Below are positions 1 through 12,116 of a stretch of DNA of 64,000 nt, in pieces (the stretch's first letter is position 1; each line of letters begins with the position of its first letter). The DNA lies in NCBI RefSeq assembly GCF_023101765.2, contig NC_064218.1:4278001-4342000 (forward strand), written 5' to 3'. A program made the translations under genes and the position numbers. The stretch comes from Spodoptera frugiperda. Its lineage: Eukaryota; Arthropoda; Insecta; Lepidoptera; Noctuidae. The notes beneath the pieces are model-generated. The model was not told the origin of the DNA. It saw nothing but the letters and a program-made list of their open reading frames with translations, and did no database searches.

Positions 1-1247
1 CACCTACGCTACTTTATGCTTTTAGGTGGCGACGTAAAAACGAAATCAGCAAGTATCATTTTGACGGCCATTATGTAAAAGTGGGTGTGCGTGTGATAAG
101 CCCACAAGTGGCCATTTGCCGGTGTTTGCGAGCCCCTGCTAACGTCCTCTGTATAATATGCCGAGAGAAAACTCTCTCACATAATGATACACACGTGCAC
201 TCATACAAGGACACGAACAATGCTCGAGTGAACTTGAAATAGAGCATAATTCTCTTTCTGTCACAGAAAAAGAAAAACGGATCCAAACAGGTCGATGCTT
301 TTACACTTTTTGCCTTCCCGGCCAGTAACGGTGTACTAAAATAAATTTGTTTACTCTGCAGCAAAAAAATATCGCCATTTTCCCCGTTCCGTTTGAAAAT
401 TCGAATTCTCCGAAAATAGATAGAGGTATTACGGTCAGATATTTTTCCGCAGACTGTATTATTATAAGATTATTATAATAAAACATGAAACTAACTGAAC
501 GCTAGGCTCAATTCAAATCAATTCCGCCCGACCCTCATCATAAAAATCGACGCGCAATCTTGGGATTGGTTCGAGCCAAAATCTGAACGGGTTTATGTAA
601 ACTCTATGGTGCTTTGATAACATCGTGTACGTATGAGCCGGTCGAAACAACGTTAATTTCGTTAAAAGGCCACACAAAAGAGGATCACACTAGAGCGGCA
701 TACCATTACATGGGACGCGCACGGAATAACATTTCCGCCCGGTAAGCGACCTTATAAAATTAAGGGTATGGGTGTGAAACGAGCGAGGACCGAACTCACT
801 ACACTGCAGACCTGCACTGAAATACTCAAACTTCGACACAAAAGGGTTTTCAGCAGTTGAGATAAACTTAATAACTCGAAGCTTTCCGCTTAACATTGGA
901 CACGAGTAGAGTATATGGGTCATTAGAGCGAGGGTCACTCAAGGCTTTAAATGATCATTCAAAGCATTTATATCAATTAAAACAATTTAAAGGGACTTTT
1001 GATTAGTTAAGAAGTCGGTCAATTTTGAATGACAAAGGAAGTGTGGCGGCCACAAAAGGAGTATTGGAAACTAAGAGTAACAAGATGGAACAAAATGTCG
1101 GAAATGTTATCTACGCTATGACACACTTAACTGGCTTGATAATGATGCAAAATAGAAGCAGATGTTGATACGCTACGGCATTTTTTTTCATAGTATTTTG
1201 CATTAAAATATATTACCTAGATTAAATAGGTATCATAATTATTTTTT
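1..1247. other. AT-rich DNA, no gene seen
   Basis: Several open frames occur by chance on both strands. Their composition is low-complexity (runs of F, L, S, K) and no domain or splice structure was recognised. No repeat partner for this stretch was seen elsewhere in the window. Confidence 0.6.
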
Positions 1248-1305
1248 AAAATAACTATCGTGAGACATACTAAATTAACCAAATAATCACGGTTTACTCA
1301 CGTAC
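1248..1305 (+). repeat. Interspersed repeat, ATAACTATCGTGAGACAT family (copy 1)
   Basis: The stretch begins ATAACTATCGTGAGACATAC and runs through AAATTAAC and a CACGGTTTACTC segment. The opening block and the AAATTAAC segment recur at 62070-62190. I remember similar sequence as common in noctuid moths, but its class (MITE or SINE tail) cannot be decided from two partial copies. Confidence 0.6.
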
Positions 1306-1708
1306 ACATTTACATTTTTATTCATTCTTATTTTACTAAATACAACTTAGATAGAATATGGTAAAATAGTGAAGTTCTAAGAATTTCAAAATCAATGCTG
1401 ATTGTTATCACTCTTAAATTTATCTTAGATAGTTTAGATAACACGCGGACGTAAAAGCCCCACCACAACAACTTGCGTTATACAAAAGAATATGTTCTGC
1501 GGATATTATCATACATACTATTTGAATTTCATTAGACCAATGGAGATTAAATCGAGTGTGGGTGGAAATAAGGTCCCATCTGCTTTACCTAAAATGAGCG
1601 GCCTTTTTAGGAAGATTATTTTAAAAGAAAATGAGAAATACGGTCTGCTTAAGAAGAGTATTCACGTCATTTGTATGACGACGCATGAGCCTCAGCCTTT
1701 AAAGAATT
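1306..1708. other. AT-rich DNA, no gene seen
   Basis: An open frame of about 99 codons starts at 1492 on the plus strand, but its last third is the LINE tail that begins at 1709. The upstream part matches no family I recognise, so the frame is probably fortuitous. Confidence 0.5.
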
Positions 1709-1852
1709 CCGGAGCTGCGGACTATCTAGCGGGTTTACCGGGCTCCGGCTCGAAAAGCAGGAGTAGGAACAGGGTGGTTTTTAGTCAGTAAGAGTCTGAC
1801 ACTCTATCTCGCCTCGCCCAAGGCGGGAGAAGTAATTGGATGATTTCCCCCC
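1709..1852 (+). mobile_element. LINE 3' tail repeat (copy A)
   Basis: The order of blocks is CCGGAGCTGCGGACTA, CTAGCGGGTTTACCG, GGCTCCGGCTCGAAAAGCAG, GTGGTTTTTAGTCAGTAAGA, CTCGCC..CCCAAGGCGGGAGAAG and ATTGGATGATTTCCCC. Seven other copies share these blocks, with variable 5' ends and, in most, a common 3' end near GGATGATT. That pattern is expected of 5'-truncated insertions made by target-primed reverse transcription. The copy at 14392-14861 links the family to a reverse-transcriptase-type ORF, so I read this as a LINE tail rather than an independent SINE. Confidence 0.75.
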
Positions 1853-3354
1853 CTCAACAAAAAAAGCCAAGCGGAATTAAAACTAAAAATCTATTGTATT
1901 GTCAGTTTATGTATCGTAATAGAGTTGATACTTGCAAAGTGTAATTCAGTACTTAAAGAAAATGTTTCAAAACTCATATCAGATTACTTTGAACCTTCCC
2001 AAGATCTTTATTTAAATGTTAAACGTAATTTATTTTTAGATTTCCATACCCAGTTTATTTGCCGTATTTTCCCTTATTTTTGGATTAACATTAATGTTTG
2101 AAGTTAATACAAAATATTTCTGTATTTTATTTGCGGAAAACATTTGACTTTATAATTGTATTAAGACTCCAATATACGGTGACACTTTGAGAATATTTTA
2201 TTTCTATTTTTGAGGAGACCTCTTTGAGAGTAATAAGTCTAAATTATGCATACATAGGCAAAACACACAGTTCATAAATAATTAAATATTGCCGTTTATA
2301 GCAGACGAGGCTCCACTCGCGTCTTCGCCCGCTTTTAATACAAACCATAGAGCAACCTAAAAACAAATAGTGTACTCAATTCATGGCAACTTCGTTGTTC
2401 GTACTGGCCAGTTATACTAAATCGAAAAACAAAAGCGACCCCCACTTGTCTATGGTTCGCGGGCTGTCAAAACTTAAGAACCATCCCGACATTGGTTTTA
2501 TTACAAACCTTTTTGCTCCTTTTAATAAATCCCACACAAGCAAGTTCCTGCAATGAGAATTTCATCGAGCGACGACGTGACCATTGTCATGTAAATCTGA
2601 TTTGGAAAGAAATGCAAACTTTGCTGGAAACGGATGAATATTTCAAATTATACGGACACAGTCGTCGTTCGTTGTGGAAAATATTGTCCAATTTGCTACA
2701 TATCTATGGTTTTATGGACTCATTTGGGGCGGCAGACGTTTGTTTCGGGTGATAATGGCCAACCTCGCCGCCGACGTCGAATTACATTCAGTTTTTAACC
2801 TTTCGGGGGGTTTAATGATAAGATTTAGATTGTAATAGAGCCTGTTTTATTTATATAACAGTTTCTGAGAAAAAACGAAGACTGATTATGTCAAAAGATC
2901 TTGCCATGGCCTTTAAAAAGTGTGGGTTTTAATTATACACGTAGAAGTTTAAATTCGTCAAAGAGCTTGTTACAATCATTCAGTAAACCACATTTAAACC
3001 TACTTGATAATAAGTACCTTAGTAGATAGTAAGATGTAAAACAACATAGTTGAAAAAGTATTAGGTTCAAATAGAACGTTAGACAAAACGGAACGTGAAC
3101 ATTTATTACAATTACTTTTGTAAACACGAATACTCGGAATTCTCTCCCCACTACTTAGATGGGAATGTAAAGATTTTTCCCAGTTAACACTGGCGTCCTT
3201 TTTTCCAAACTAAAGAGCATTCTCCCTCGCCCCTACGATTACTGTAGAAAATTACAGGCTACAATTGTTGTTATTTATTTTAACAAAGGGTTTACAGAAG
3301 TGGGAGGCACGCGAACAGTATTTACATAAAAACAAAGAATTATATTCGGTGGAA
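1853..3354. other. AT-rich DNA, no gene seen
   Basis: Mostly unique sequence. A frame of 86 codons at 2492-2752 on the plus strand opens with TTG. Its second half has a varied composition (a Glu/Arg-rich stretch followed by KLYGHSRRSLWKILSN) but matches no family I know. It lacks a convincing start and I do not annotate it as a gene. Confidence 0.5.
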
Positions 3355-3450
3355 TGTAAACAGCGGGTTGCGACCGCCGCGCCGCGGAAGGCAGATGTGT
3401 CGCGAGCCGCTAGTGAGGCTACTGTGTCGATAAAATAACAACTACTAGCG
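3355..3450. promoter_or_regulatory. Short CpG-rich patch, possible regulatory element
   Basis: A block containing GACCGCCGCGCCGCGG and TGTCGCGAGCCGC sits in otherwise AT-rich DNA. In a moth genome such short CpG-rich patches often mark promoters or conserved non-coding elements. No TATA box or clear initiator is visible, so this is a composition-based call only. Confidence 0.3.
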
Positions 3451-3560
3451 TTTTGTTTTGAAGTCCTGGTACAAAAAGTTCATATCGCACAATATTTTAA
3501 TAAATGTTTAATTCACTGATGTCCAATTTTCGGATAAAAATGCCCTTTGTTTGATGGTGG

Positions 3561-3664
3561 AAAATCATCCAATGACTTCTCCCGCCTTGGGCGAGGCAAG
3601 AGGGAGTGTCAGACTCTTACTGACTAAAAACCACTCCGTTCCTACTCCTGCTATTCGAGCCGGT
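3561..3664 (-). mobile_element. LINE 3' tail repeat (copy B)
   Basis: In reverse orientation it carries ATCCAATGACTTCTCCCGCC, the GGGCGAGGCAAGAGGGAG block, the ACTGACTAAAAACCAC block and CTATTCGAGCCGG. It ends before the GGTAAACCCGCTAGG segment, so this copy is 5'-truncated. Confidence 0.75.
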
Positions 3665-5130
3665 GTCTAAAGATATAACATAACTTATTACATAAAACAA
3701 AAGGTTCTTTTTCATGTGAAGTTATCCAAAAAGCTGCCAATTCATATAATTTCACAGCGTGTTTCATTAACATAAACTTTTATCTACAGCGTCGGAACAT
3801 GTTCAAGAGTTTTTGAAGTTAATTCATAAAGAGATGGAGTGTGCGAAGAATTAGATTTATAATTCTAGAAAATGTTCGCTATAAGTAATTCTTGCTTGCG
3901 AAAATGAGTATTGAGATAGATAAAAACAAAGTAGCTTTTATGTTTTAGTATATAATATAGTATATAGAGATAATCTTTTCTCGAAGGCTTAGAATATATA
4001 AGAGGTGCTTGAATATCAAGTGCTTAGTAGAGTTGAGATGCCTTATCGACAGCGGCGGTGGCTCCTCACAGAATCGCAATAAAATGGCGACCGTAGGCGG
4101 CGGGCGACGGGTGTTTTTAAGTCGTCTTGCCTTCATCCAAACACAAGCCAAAAATCTTTATAAATGCAAACGGGACGGCGTTATCTACATCTATGTGGGA
4201 GTGAAAGAGAGGGAATGAGGTGCATCTGAGTTGGTTCTGCGGCTTGTGGGTAGATACAGCACGTTCTTACTGCCTCAGTCGGTGTGGTTAAGGGTGCCCC
4301 AAGTTTGCAACGAATTGGAGTGGAGTCGGGAAAAACAAATGACTAAGTATCTCATTTGAATATGTAAGTTGGAGTGTTTAAAACGAAATAGGTGTTAGTA
4401 CGCGAGTACTCCGGCAGAGCTTATGTTTTTGATAGGCGATTTATTGTTTTAACGATTGTGACAGTCGTTTTTGTATAGAGGGTTGATTTACGTTAGCAAA
4501 AGATGGTTCTTTTTATTTTTAACACGGCGTGATATTATGCAGACATTTTCGGCAATAGAAGAGGCAGAAGTATATTAACATGACCAAAATAACATGTGTT
4601 ATTTTAACTGCAAATGTTAATTAATATTTTCTTTGTAAAAACCAATAAATATCAACATGGATAATTAAAAATGTTTCAATATACGGTATATTTTAGTCCG
4701 TATCGTTGTTTATTTTATAATTCTATCTTTTTTCCAAAATACGATTTGAATTTGTTATACTGGTAACAAAAGAAACTTCAATATTTATAAAGAACATCAA
4801 TATATATGGTTATCATGACTCACCTGCCACCGACTAGGAGATAATTTCCATCCCTTAATAATAATCTGAAGTAATCTGTATGTGTGTCGTTTCCAAGAAA
4901 CTTGTGCGTGTCATCGACCCCTGTAACAAATAAATAAACGTTAATTAAGTATAATAACAATTAGCACGTATTATATAGACACTAAGGTTTATAGTTGCAC
5001 AGCAGATAAAATATTCTACTTCAAAACAAAAGAAGTAAATGCGAAGAAATCTGCAAACAAAAAACAACTATAATACGTATTAATTAAGGTACATACTAAA
5101 TTATATTTTGATACGTTATGCTACTTACTG
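3665..5130. other. AT-rich DNA with one GC-rich patch
   Basis: No repeat partner was seen apart from the patch at 4040-4218 listed separately. The 4220-5130 part is low-complexity AT-rich sequence with no recognisable feature. Confidence 0.5.
4040..4218 (+). promoter_or_regulatory. GC-rich patch with AAAATGGCG motif and TATA-like site
   Basis: GACAGCGGCGGTGGC is followed by AAAATGGCGACC, which fits the YY1/Pho-type core, then a GGCGGCGGGCGACGG run. TTTATAAATG lies about 70 bases downstream. An ATG at 4084 opens 44 codons beginning MATVGGGRRV and ending with TGA at 4218. It may be a promoter, a short 5' exon or chance; sequence alone does not decide. Confidence 0.25.
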
Positions 5131-5242
5131 CCGCACTCAGAGTCATTTAATGATTACTTAAACTATTCCTTAGTAACGATTTTGTATCGAAAACAATTGC
5201 TAAAGACTGGGTTAAGTAACCATTAAACGATTCTGAGTACGG
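5131..5242. mobile_element. MITE, CCGCACTCAG family (copy 1)
   Basis: Terminal inverted repeats are CCGCACTCAGAGTCATTTAA on the left and, at the right end, the reverse complement of CCGTACTCAGAATCGTTTAA. The element is about 112 bp. The same ends and interior (TTACTTAAACTATTCCTTA, TTGCTAAAGACTGGGTTAAG) recur at 15508-15627 and 44793-44907. It has no coding capacity and needs a transposase from elsewhere. The target duplication is not clear. Confidence 0.8.
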
Positions 5243-7057
5243 TTAAATATTTATATTTTTGGTACACACACAACTTGAATACGCTTAGCTTAGACATTCG
5301 CTTATGAACACACAATATAGAATAACTTAAGTTAGGTACTCCATATTGTGTGACATTAAGGTTAAGCTACGCTAGCCGCGATCAGTTTAAGGGTGGTGAC
5401 TTTTGAGCCAAAAGTCCTTGTAAGTTATAAAGATCTATAAAACCATAAAAATGGTTAGTATTTTCAAAGATCTTATAATTTCACGGGTTCAACCACAATT
5501 TTTTCTAACACAGGTTGTTGTTGGAATTTAGAGTTTAAAAGAAAACAGTTTATGATAAAACAGTCAAAAAATTCTTCAAAGTCAAAGCATTTATTTTAAT
5601 TTATCCTTAATTAGGCACTTTTGAAACAACGTCAAATTAAATTGTTCACCAGTCTATCTGTCAGTGAAGCTAACTGCTCGTTCCAAAATGTAGCTTCGAA
5701 TGGAGTAATGGATAAATTATTTGATCTTTTGCCTATTGTATACATATGTGAGAACAATGTAACGACAATACAACGTCAAAATTAGTGGAACTACAAGACC
5801 AATTCGTGAAGTTTCAAAATACGTCCAAAAAGAAACATTTGTTATCCAATTTGTTAGGCAAATACGCTTTTTTAACTATCTGTATAATATATACCTCGGA
5901 AATTAAGTTTCAACATCGACTGAGTCCCGTTCCCCAATCTAGTTAGTAAAAGGGCAGAAGAAAGGAAGATATACAAAGTTCATTGACCTCCAGCTTTGAA
6001 CATACTATGTTTATTTAAACCCAATTACTGTAAAAGCAGGGAAAACTTTCCTTTTTATCTTATTAGTGTAAAGTTACCATATTATGTATAGATCTGAGAT
6101 ATTTCCATATCTATCCATACAGTACTGTGAATATGTATCTTTGATAAATCTCGTTTGTTTTAATTTTACTTAGTTGTTATCGTGTTTACAGAAATTATCT
6201 TAATGCCCAAATATAATGGCCATTTTCTGTCAGTTATGTCAGTTTTATCTTGATCCAGAATCCATCCACTTAAGACATCTTTTAAACTTCATCATTTCAG
6301 CAACCCGTTTCAGTTCTTTGCTAAGACTATGAACTTGTCTACATAAAAGGAGTTTGCCATAATCTCATCGCTTGACAAGCAATCACAAACACACCTTTGT
6401 CACAAAAACCAGTCAGTGACACACACAATAATTACACATCCAACTTAGAACAATTAGTTTCATCAAGCCTATAACATTAGTTGCGAATAACATTAGTACT
6501 TAGATAATAACATTAAAATTCACAGCACACTCCATGAAGATGCCTCTAATACGACCCGAAGGCTTAAACTCCAAATGAGGTCTGATATAACGGTTGTAGC
6601 CCCTCATTAAACTCCTTTTGTCGTGATTCCAAGTTAGTCTTTTGACATCTGATTCCTATTTACGAGTCCCAAACGATTTTCCACTTTATCCCTTTGTCAT
6701 TAGGCACCCTTTGTTTTATAACAGAAAAGATGTAAAGAAAACATTCATGAGATGAAATAACCTTGGATGTTTTTTTCAAAGTCAAGTTTTTGGTTTATGA
6801 GGTGTTTTATGGTGCGATTACAAATGTGGAAGTTACTTTGTCTTTATGATCGTCTGAGTTTAAGTGTGAGCTGTTTTATTATGGAAGTAATCAAAGGTTT
6901 TGTGAATTATGTTCAAGAAGTACCTTAAATGTCTAGATTTATGGAGATTTTTTCGTTTTTTGAAGAAACGTGGGCGAAATTAATAGCAATAGTCAGTTAA
7001 AGTCTATATTCTAGAGAATATACGGATGAAATTCTTCGGACTTTTTTTTGTGGGAAT
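5243..7057. other. AT-rich DNA, no gene seen
   Basis: Unique AT-rich sequence. No open frame of note, no repeat shared with the rest of the window and no compositional island was seen. Confidence 0.55.
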
Positions 7058-7195
7058 ATTATCCGATAACTTTTCCCACCTTGGGCAAGGCGAGAGGAAG
7101 TGTCAGATTCTTATTGACTAAAAACCACCCTGTTCCTACTCCTATTATTCGAGTCAGAGCCCCAATAACCTGCCAGACAGTCCGCAGTTCCGGGA
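7058..7195 (-). mobile_element. LINE 3' tail repeat (copy C)
   Basis: A diverged reverse-orientation copy. ATCCGATAACTTTTCCCACC, TTGGGCAAGGCGAGAGGAAG, TGACTAAAAACCACCCTG and GTCCGCAGTTCCGGG follow in the family order. Its many substitutions suggest it is older than copies F and G. Confidence 0.7.
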
Positions 7196-7806
7196 AATTC
7201 TTAGACTAGATTCTGACCTAGTTGAAAAATTTTGTTAATATTATTAATTAAGTTATGTATATTAATTTTACTTTTAAGAATTATTAGTTTTAGTAATTTT
7301 GTGCATGCGAATTTTAATAGTACTTTTTGTATAAAAAATACTATAGATAATATTCTGTTTTCAAAGCTAACTAGGTACACAATCAGATAATAGAACATTG
7401 GAAAATCAGATTAATAAAGAACCATTATCAACTAACTTCACTAAATACTAGCTTAAAGATAATTCCAAAAGCCTTTGTAGAATTAAAGATTCAGAAATAT
7501 TATAATAGAAAGCTAGATTGTTTTATCGCCACTAAGACGAGTTTACACAATCTTTTTGAGAAGTTATTTTCAAATGAATTTGTAAAGTTTTCTTAAACTT
7601 TGTAAGGTCTGGTCTACACTAGTTTAAAGTTGGTAAAATGATTGAGGTATTGTTGAAAGTGCTTCTTTATTACCACACGCCACGTTTTTAACTTTTTAAA
7701 GTTTATTTCTGCAACTCGACAGCGGAATACAAGATTAGGACGATAGTTTCTACATTTTATTTAATATTGTATGTGTGCTTTTATTTAATATTGTAAGTTC
7801 GACTGC
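7196..7806. other. AT-rich DNA, no gene seen
   Basis: Very AT-rich unique sequence between a LINE tail and a SINE. Nothing else is recognisable. Confidence 0.5.
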
Positions 7807-7952
7807 ACAGTTGGTGCGGCGGCTGGGTAACTGACTGCCTCGCAACGTGTAGCGGGTTCTATTCCCGCACGGAGCTACTCTTTGTGTGATCCACAAATTG
7901 TTGTTTTGGATAACTTGTATGTTTGTAAACGCACCTACGACACAGGAGATAA
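7807..7952 (+). mobile_element. tRNA-derived SINE (copy 1)
   Basis: The head is tRNA-like: GGTGCGGCGGCTGGGTAACT can serve as the A box and GGGTTCTATTCCCGC (7854-7868) as the B box of a polymerase III promoter. The body follows with TTGTGTGATCCACAAATTGT and ends near CACCTACGACACAGGAGA. Matching segments occur in reverse at 19382, 25094 and 32391, and the head alone at 26549. The longest frame across it is on the opposite strand and is a by-product. Confidence 0.75.
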
Positions 7953-9448
7953 TCGTAATGTGAGTCAACGATTTGTTAAAAAGAAAAGTAATAGGTTAAA
8001 TCACAGCATAAACTAAAATTAATTATAATGAAATTTATCTGCTGTATCTAAATAAAACAATACTATATTCGTATCTGAATCCTAAAATACACTGTACAAC
8101 TGTGTATTCAAATAATTTCCGAACAAAAACCTCAGTTGTTTACCCAGCCCACAGAATGGAAGCGACTCGTGTCATTTGAAATGTGCAAAAATAAATTGGG
8201 TGCCTGTATATGGTATTGGGGTGAACATTTTTTCCATATACGCAATTCACGACTGAGTAGGAGTGTCGATCATGGGATATTAGTCTCCACAATCGTTCGC
8301 GATCGTTCCCCCTTCTGTCGTTTTCCGAAGGATCGGAAAATCTAAAAAAATATACCCTTTTTCATATAAGAATTTACGCATATCCAACATCGTTAGCTTC
8401 GATATAAATTTATTTCTTTTCTGACTATCCAACTTTAGGGAGATTTAGGTTCAAGCCGACTAACAAGGGGCATCTAAACTTTTTTATTTGTGGACCCCGT
8501 CAGCAACAAAATGGCGTCCTTGGGCGACATATTCAAAGCGTCTTCACGCGTCCCGTCACCGCCTTGAGCCCGAACGGGACTTTTTAATTAGTTTTAAAAT
8601 AATGAAAGGTCGAACAGACCTTGTTAAAGTTTAACGCTACGATAACTGAAAGAAAAACGTAATGGTTTTCCTTTTTCATTAGATAAGCTGATAAAGAAAG
8701 ATAAGGTAGCATGCGATGGTTCCTTTCTTTGTTGTGAGTTATATATTTTTATTTTCCCTTAAGGCATTATTAGCTGGCTGCCATTGTATGTTCCTACTGC
8801 ATTTATGTTCTTTATTGAGCATTTATTGTGAAAATGACATCGACGAATAAAAGTCGACTTTATTAATATTTCAAAGTTCTTTGAAATATCAAATACAGAC
8901 TCTAATTGCAATAAGCAGTCTATATATTTTATCCTCTTCAATCTCAAAAATAACATGAAAAAGAATATTTAACAACAAATTATGATACAAAATTTTAAAA
9001 CCGTGACGCTACCATGAGGCAAGAATTACGTCAATTTGCTCACAAAAGCCCATTTCTAGTGAACACGCCAAATACATTACTTTTTGTTGAAAAATATGTC
9101 CGCTTTGAGCGTTGGGATTATGGCACATTTTTCTGTGTGGAGCTAATTCTGTTGGTGTGCAAGTATGCGTGGCGGAGATGTCCTAAATTAGATTCTAGAT
9201 AGTTTCGGTTTCCTTTCTGAAGTAGCAACGTTTATGTGCGGAAATTAAATCTACGTTGGATGCAGGTTGTGCTGTGAAGTTGTGACTTATGAGAGACGCT
9301 GCTAATTAATGGACGGCGACATTTTATAAACTCAGTGCTCGTTGCTTGGGAGGGTAGGAGTAGCTTCGTCGTGTGGCAATAGACTTGGTTTCTGTATCTG
9401 GTTCTCTATAATTTTCAAAACGTGGTTATACCTTTTTTAACCGGCTTA
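7953..9448. other. AT-rich DNA with one GC-rich patch
   Basis: No repeat partner was seen. The only departure from background is the patch at 8505-8590, listed separately. Confidence 0.5.
8505..8590 (+). promoter_or_regulatory. CpG-rich patch with AACAAAATGGCG context
   Basis: CAACAAAATGGCGTCC combines a good insect translation-start context with a YY1/Pho-like core. The following 70 bases are GC-rich (GTCTTCACGCGTCCCGTCACC). The ATG at 8511 opens 18 codons (MASLGDIFKA...) and stops at 8567. This could be a micro-ORF, a 5' exon, a conserved regulatory block or chance. Confidence 0.25.
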
Positions 9449-9575
9449 AATCATCCAATGACTTGGGCGAGGCGAGAGGTAGTGCCAGACTCTGACTGAC
9501 TAAAAACCACCCCGTACCTACTCCTGCCTTTCGAGCCGGAACTCTGGTAAATCCGCTAGGTGATCGCAGCTCCGG
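9449..9575 (-). mobile_element. LINE 3' tail repeat (copy D)
   Basis: Reverse-orientation copy with a small internal deletion: ATCCAATGACTT runs directly into GGGCGAGGCGAGAGG, missing the CTCCCGCC segment present in copies B and F. It reaches CGCTAGGTGATCGCAGCTCCGG at its 5' (element) end. Confidence 0.75.
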
Positions 9576-10653
9576 ATATGGTAATAATTCGGATAAAATG
9601 CGATATTGAAAATAATATGATAAAGTACATTTTCCCATTACAGTATAGACGTATGTAAATATTAAAATTATTATCTTAATAATATCTTTGATGAATATTT
9701 ATCTAAAGGCACTGTTCACAGCTGAGTAGCTTTACCTCACGCGACCTTGTAGAGCGTACAAAATTGCTTTCGAAAACATATTTGATTTGTGTTGATAACC
9801 GCACGCTTACTAGGGTGGGGCGACACTATAAAACGGAGGTATCGATAAATAGAAAAACCTCTTGTAAACGACTTCAGACAGTTCGATGGCTGCTAGAGGC
9901 CGTTTCCCTTGGTAAAAGTTAAAGTTTTTATCGTCGTGCGTTACACTTCCATCTTTACAACTCTTATTCATAGAAGATTTTATGACATTGTTCAACTTTG
10001 CCAAAGACATTATATTTGGGGTACCGTACGCGAAAATATTTGGGAGTTCGCTGCTAGACGGCCATGCGATGCAATTTTGTAAATGCGGAACTTATCTCTA
10101 TGTCAAGTTTGTGTATAAACTTTAGATTGAATTACATAAATGATTTGAAAATCTCCTTCATCTACAAATTCAAGTTCCGATAATTCTTTAAATCATTAAA
10201 TGAGAAGAACTTCCAATATTAAGATTTCTGTCAAGTTTTTAATGGCCTAGTGATTTGGACCTTACATTCGCTATCAAACGACTTCAATATCAATATAACT
10301 AAACGTAACTGCTGAAAAAAGCGTGTCTACAAGAGTAAAATGTCTGCCTACTCCCTCGGTGATAATACACAGGTGATAAAAGTAGTGAACAGAGATTCAA
10401 GTATGAGCCATTCCTAGCGTCCTGCCTGTAACGAGTGAGATAACATTTTACGACTATGATATCCGATGTTTTGACGTTCTCACTTATACCGTATTGTGAC
10501 TCCTAGTACTACATCATGTATCAGAACTGTGTTATTCTGGAAAGAGCGTAGAAGTGTATATGTAGTGTTTTTTATGGGGGTAAATGAGCAGACGAATCAT
10601 TTGAGTTGACAGTGAGTTGATAGTAATGTCCATGAACACCCAAAATACCAGTA
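9576..10653. other. AT-rich DNA, no gene seen
   Basis: Unique sequence with several short frames of biased composition. No repeat or motif cluster was recognised. Confidence 0.5.
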
Positions 10654-10796
10654 TTAGTACGAGTTTGCTTTACGTTTAATCGAAACGAGAGCGCTTTCGG
10701 CGCTCTGATTGGTCAGCTCGAATGAACCAAATTATCACAGTGCCAAACGCGCTCTCGTTTCCATTATTTTAAACTTAAAGTAAACTCGTTCAAGGG
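10654..10796. mobile_element. Palindromic MITE, GAGAGCGC family (copy 1)
   Basis: The element opens TTAGTACGAGTTTGCTTTACG and closes with TAAAGTAAACTCGTTC, the inverted form. Inside is a second inverted pair, AACGAGAGCGC and GCGCTCTCGTTT, around TCTGATTGGTCAGC. The same architecture occurs at 41442-41588. It has no coding capacity. Confidence 0.75.
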
Positions 10797-12116
10797 CACA
10801 GAAGAGTTACAAGTGCTTTTCCAGAAGAAAGTGCCATCTGGTTACCATACACGTTAGGTATATTATCAAATATACACCGAAACATTTCACCAAATAAAAT
10901 GATGACATTAGAAAAATAAGCCTTAAAATATTTCCAAATGCCTATAAATTGTTTTCAAGTTCGTTTAAAGGCGAGGCTATGAATTGAGCCCCACATTTCC
11001 CTCGGGTGCCGTACTGTGTTAAATGGTTGCATCAGGGGCAAGTCTATAAATATGTCTTGTTACGTATAGGCTGTTACTTATATGCCAGTTTGTGATCGGT
11101 AATTTATCCCCGAGCTACCTGTAGATGGTTCACTTTATCTCAAAAGAATTTGCATTTTAATTCTTAACAAAGTCTTCTAGACCACATCAGATTACTATAC
11201 ATTATTATGTACCTATCATAAATCTATCCTGTATATTATCAACCATATCCAAAGATTAAACGATCCCACAAATGGAAATGTTAACAAACACAACACTTGG
11301 TTCCAGAAGTCATATTTCTTATAAAAATCTCTTCAGCAAAAACGAGGCTAATTCACAACAACTCTTGAAGAAGTCTGTTTCAATTTATTGTAGAAATCTT
11401 GTTGTTCAAACGAATTTTTCTCTAAGGAATATAAAAACTGTAGCTCATGATGTCGGTATCCGTCATCATTAGCGGACGACCGCTGTTACAGTCCACAACA
11501 CAAGTGGTTCACGATATAAATCGTACTTTACTTTATAATAAACGAGAAACTTATGTGGCGTACTGTACCCATTTTAGTGATGGGAAATGAATACTTGAGT
11601 AGATTGTCGATTAAAGTGAATGGTTTAATGATACTTGTCGTTTTGTGTCAATTGATTTGATTGGTCGATTTGCTTTGTCGGTGAATCAATCGCAATAAAA
11701 GTGAGTGTACCATTAGGTGGACAATTTTGTAATTTTACCTTTTGAAGGGTTGATCGTTGTGAAGTTAACTTTTAATAGTTTCAACTTTCAGTTGTAAAAT
11801 ACCTCAATTCAACGTAAACATTTACTCACAAACAAAACAAAATACATACAATGGGATTATATCTAAACTTCATTAATAAGACAACTTGCTACCATTAATG
11901 TTACCAAACCGACCTCGAGATAAGGAAAAAGTAGCAACAACGATGAAAGAGAAATACACTGAGAGTTTTTACCAAACAATCCTCATGGAGACTGTATTGT
12001 AACGTCCCGTTTTTTTCGTTTGTAGTGGAGCCACGATGAATTATCCAAGTGTAAAGGTCCTCCGCTAACAACTACAGAACATGCGTCACTTACATTGTGA
12101 GGTAAAGGTCGGACGC
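10797..12116. other. AT-rich DNA, no gene seen
   Basis: Unique AT-rich sequence. No domain, repeat partner or compositional island was seen. Confidence 0.5.

Noticed and set aside
3161..3180. GGGAATGTAAAGA, which contains the miR-1 seed-like GGAATGTAAAGA
   Set aside because: The rest of the mature sequence does not match and there is no precursor hairpin.
7750..7968. 72-codon minus-strand frame
   Set aside because: It is the antisense of the tRNA-derived SINE, and similar frames arise across the copies at 25.1 and 32.4 kb.
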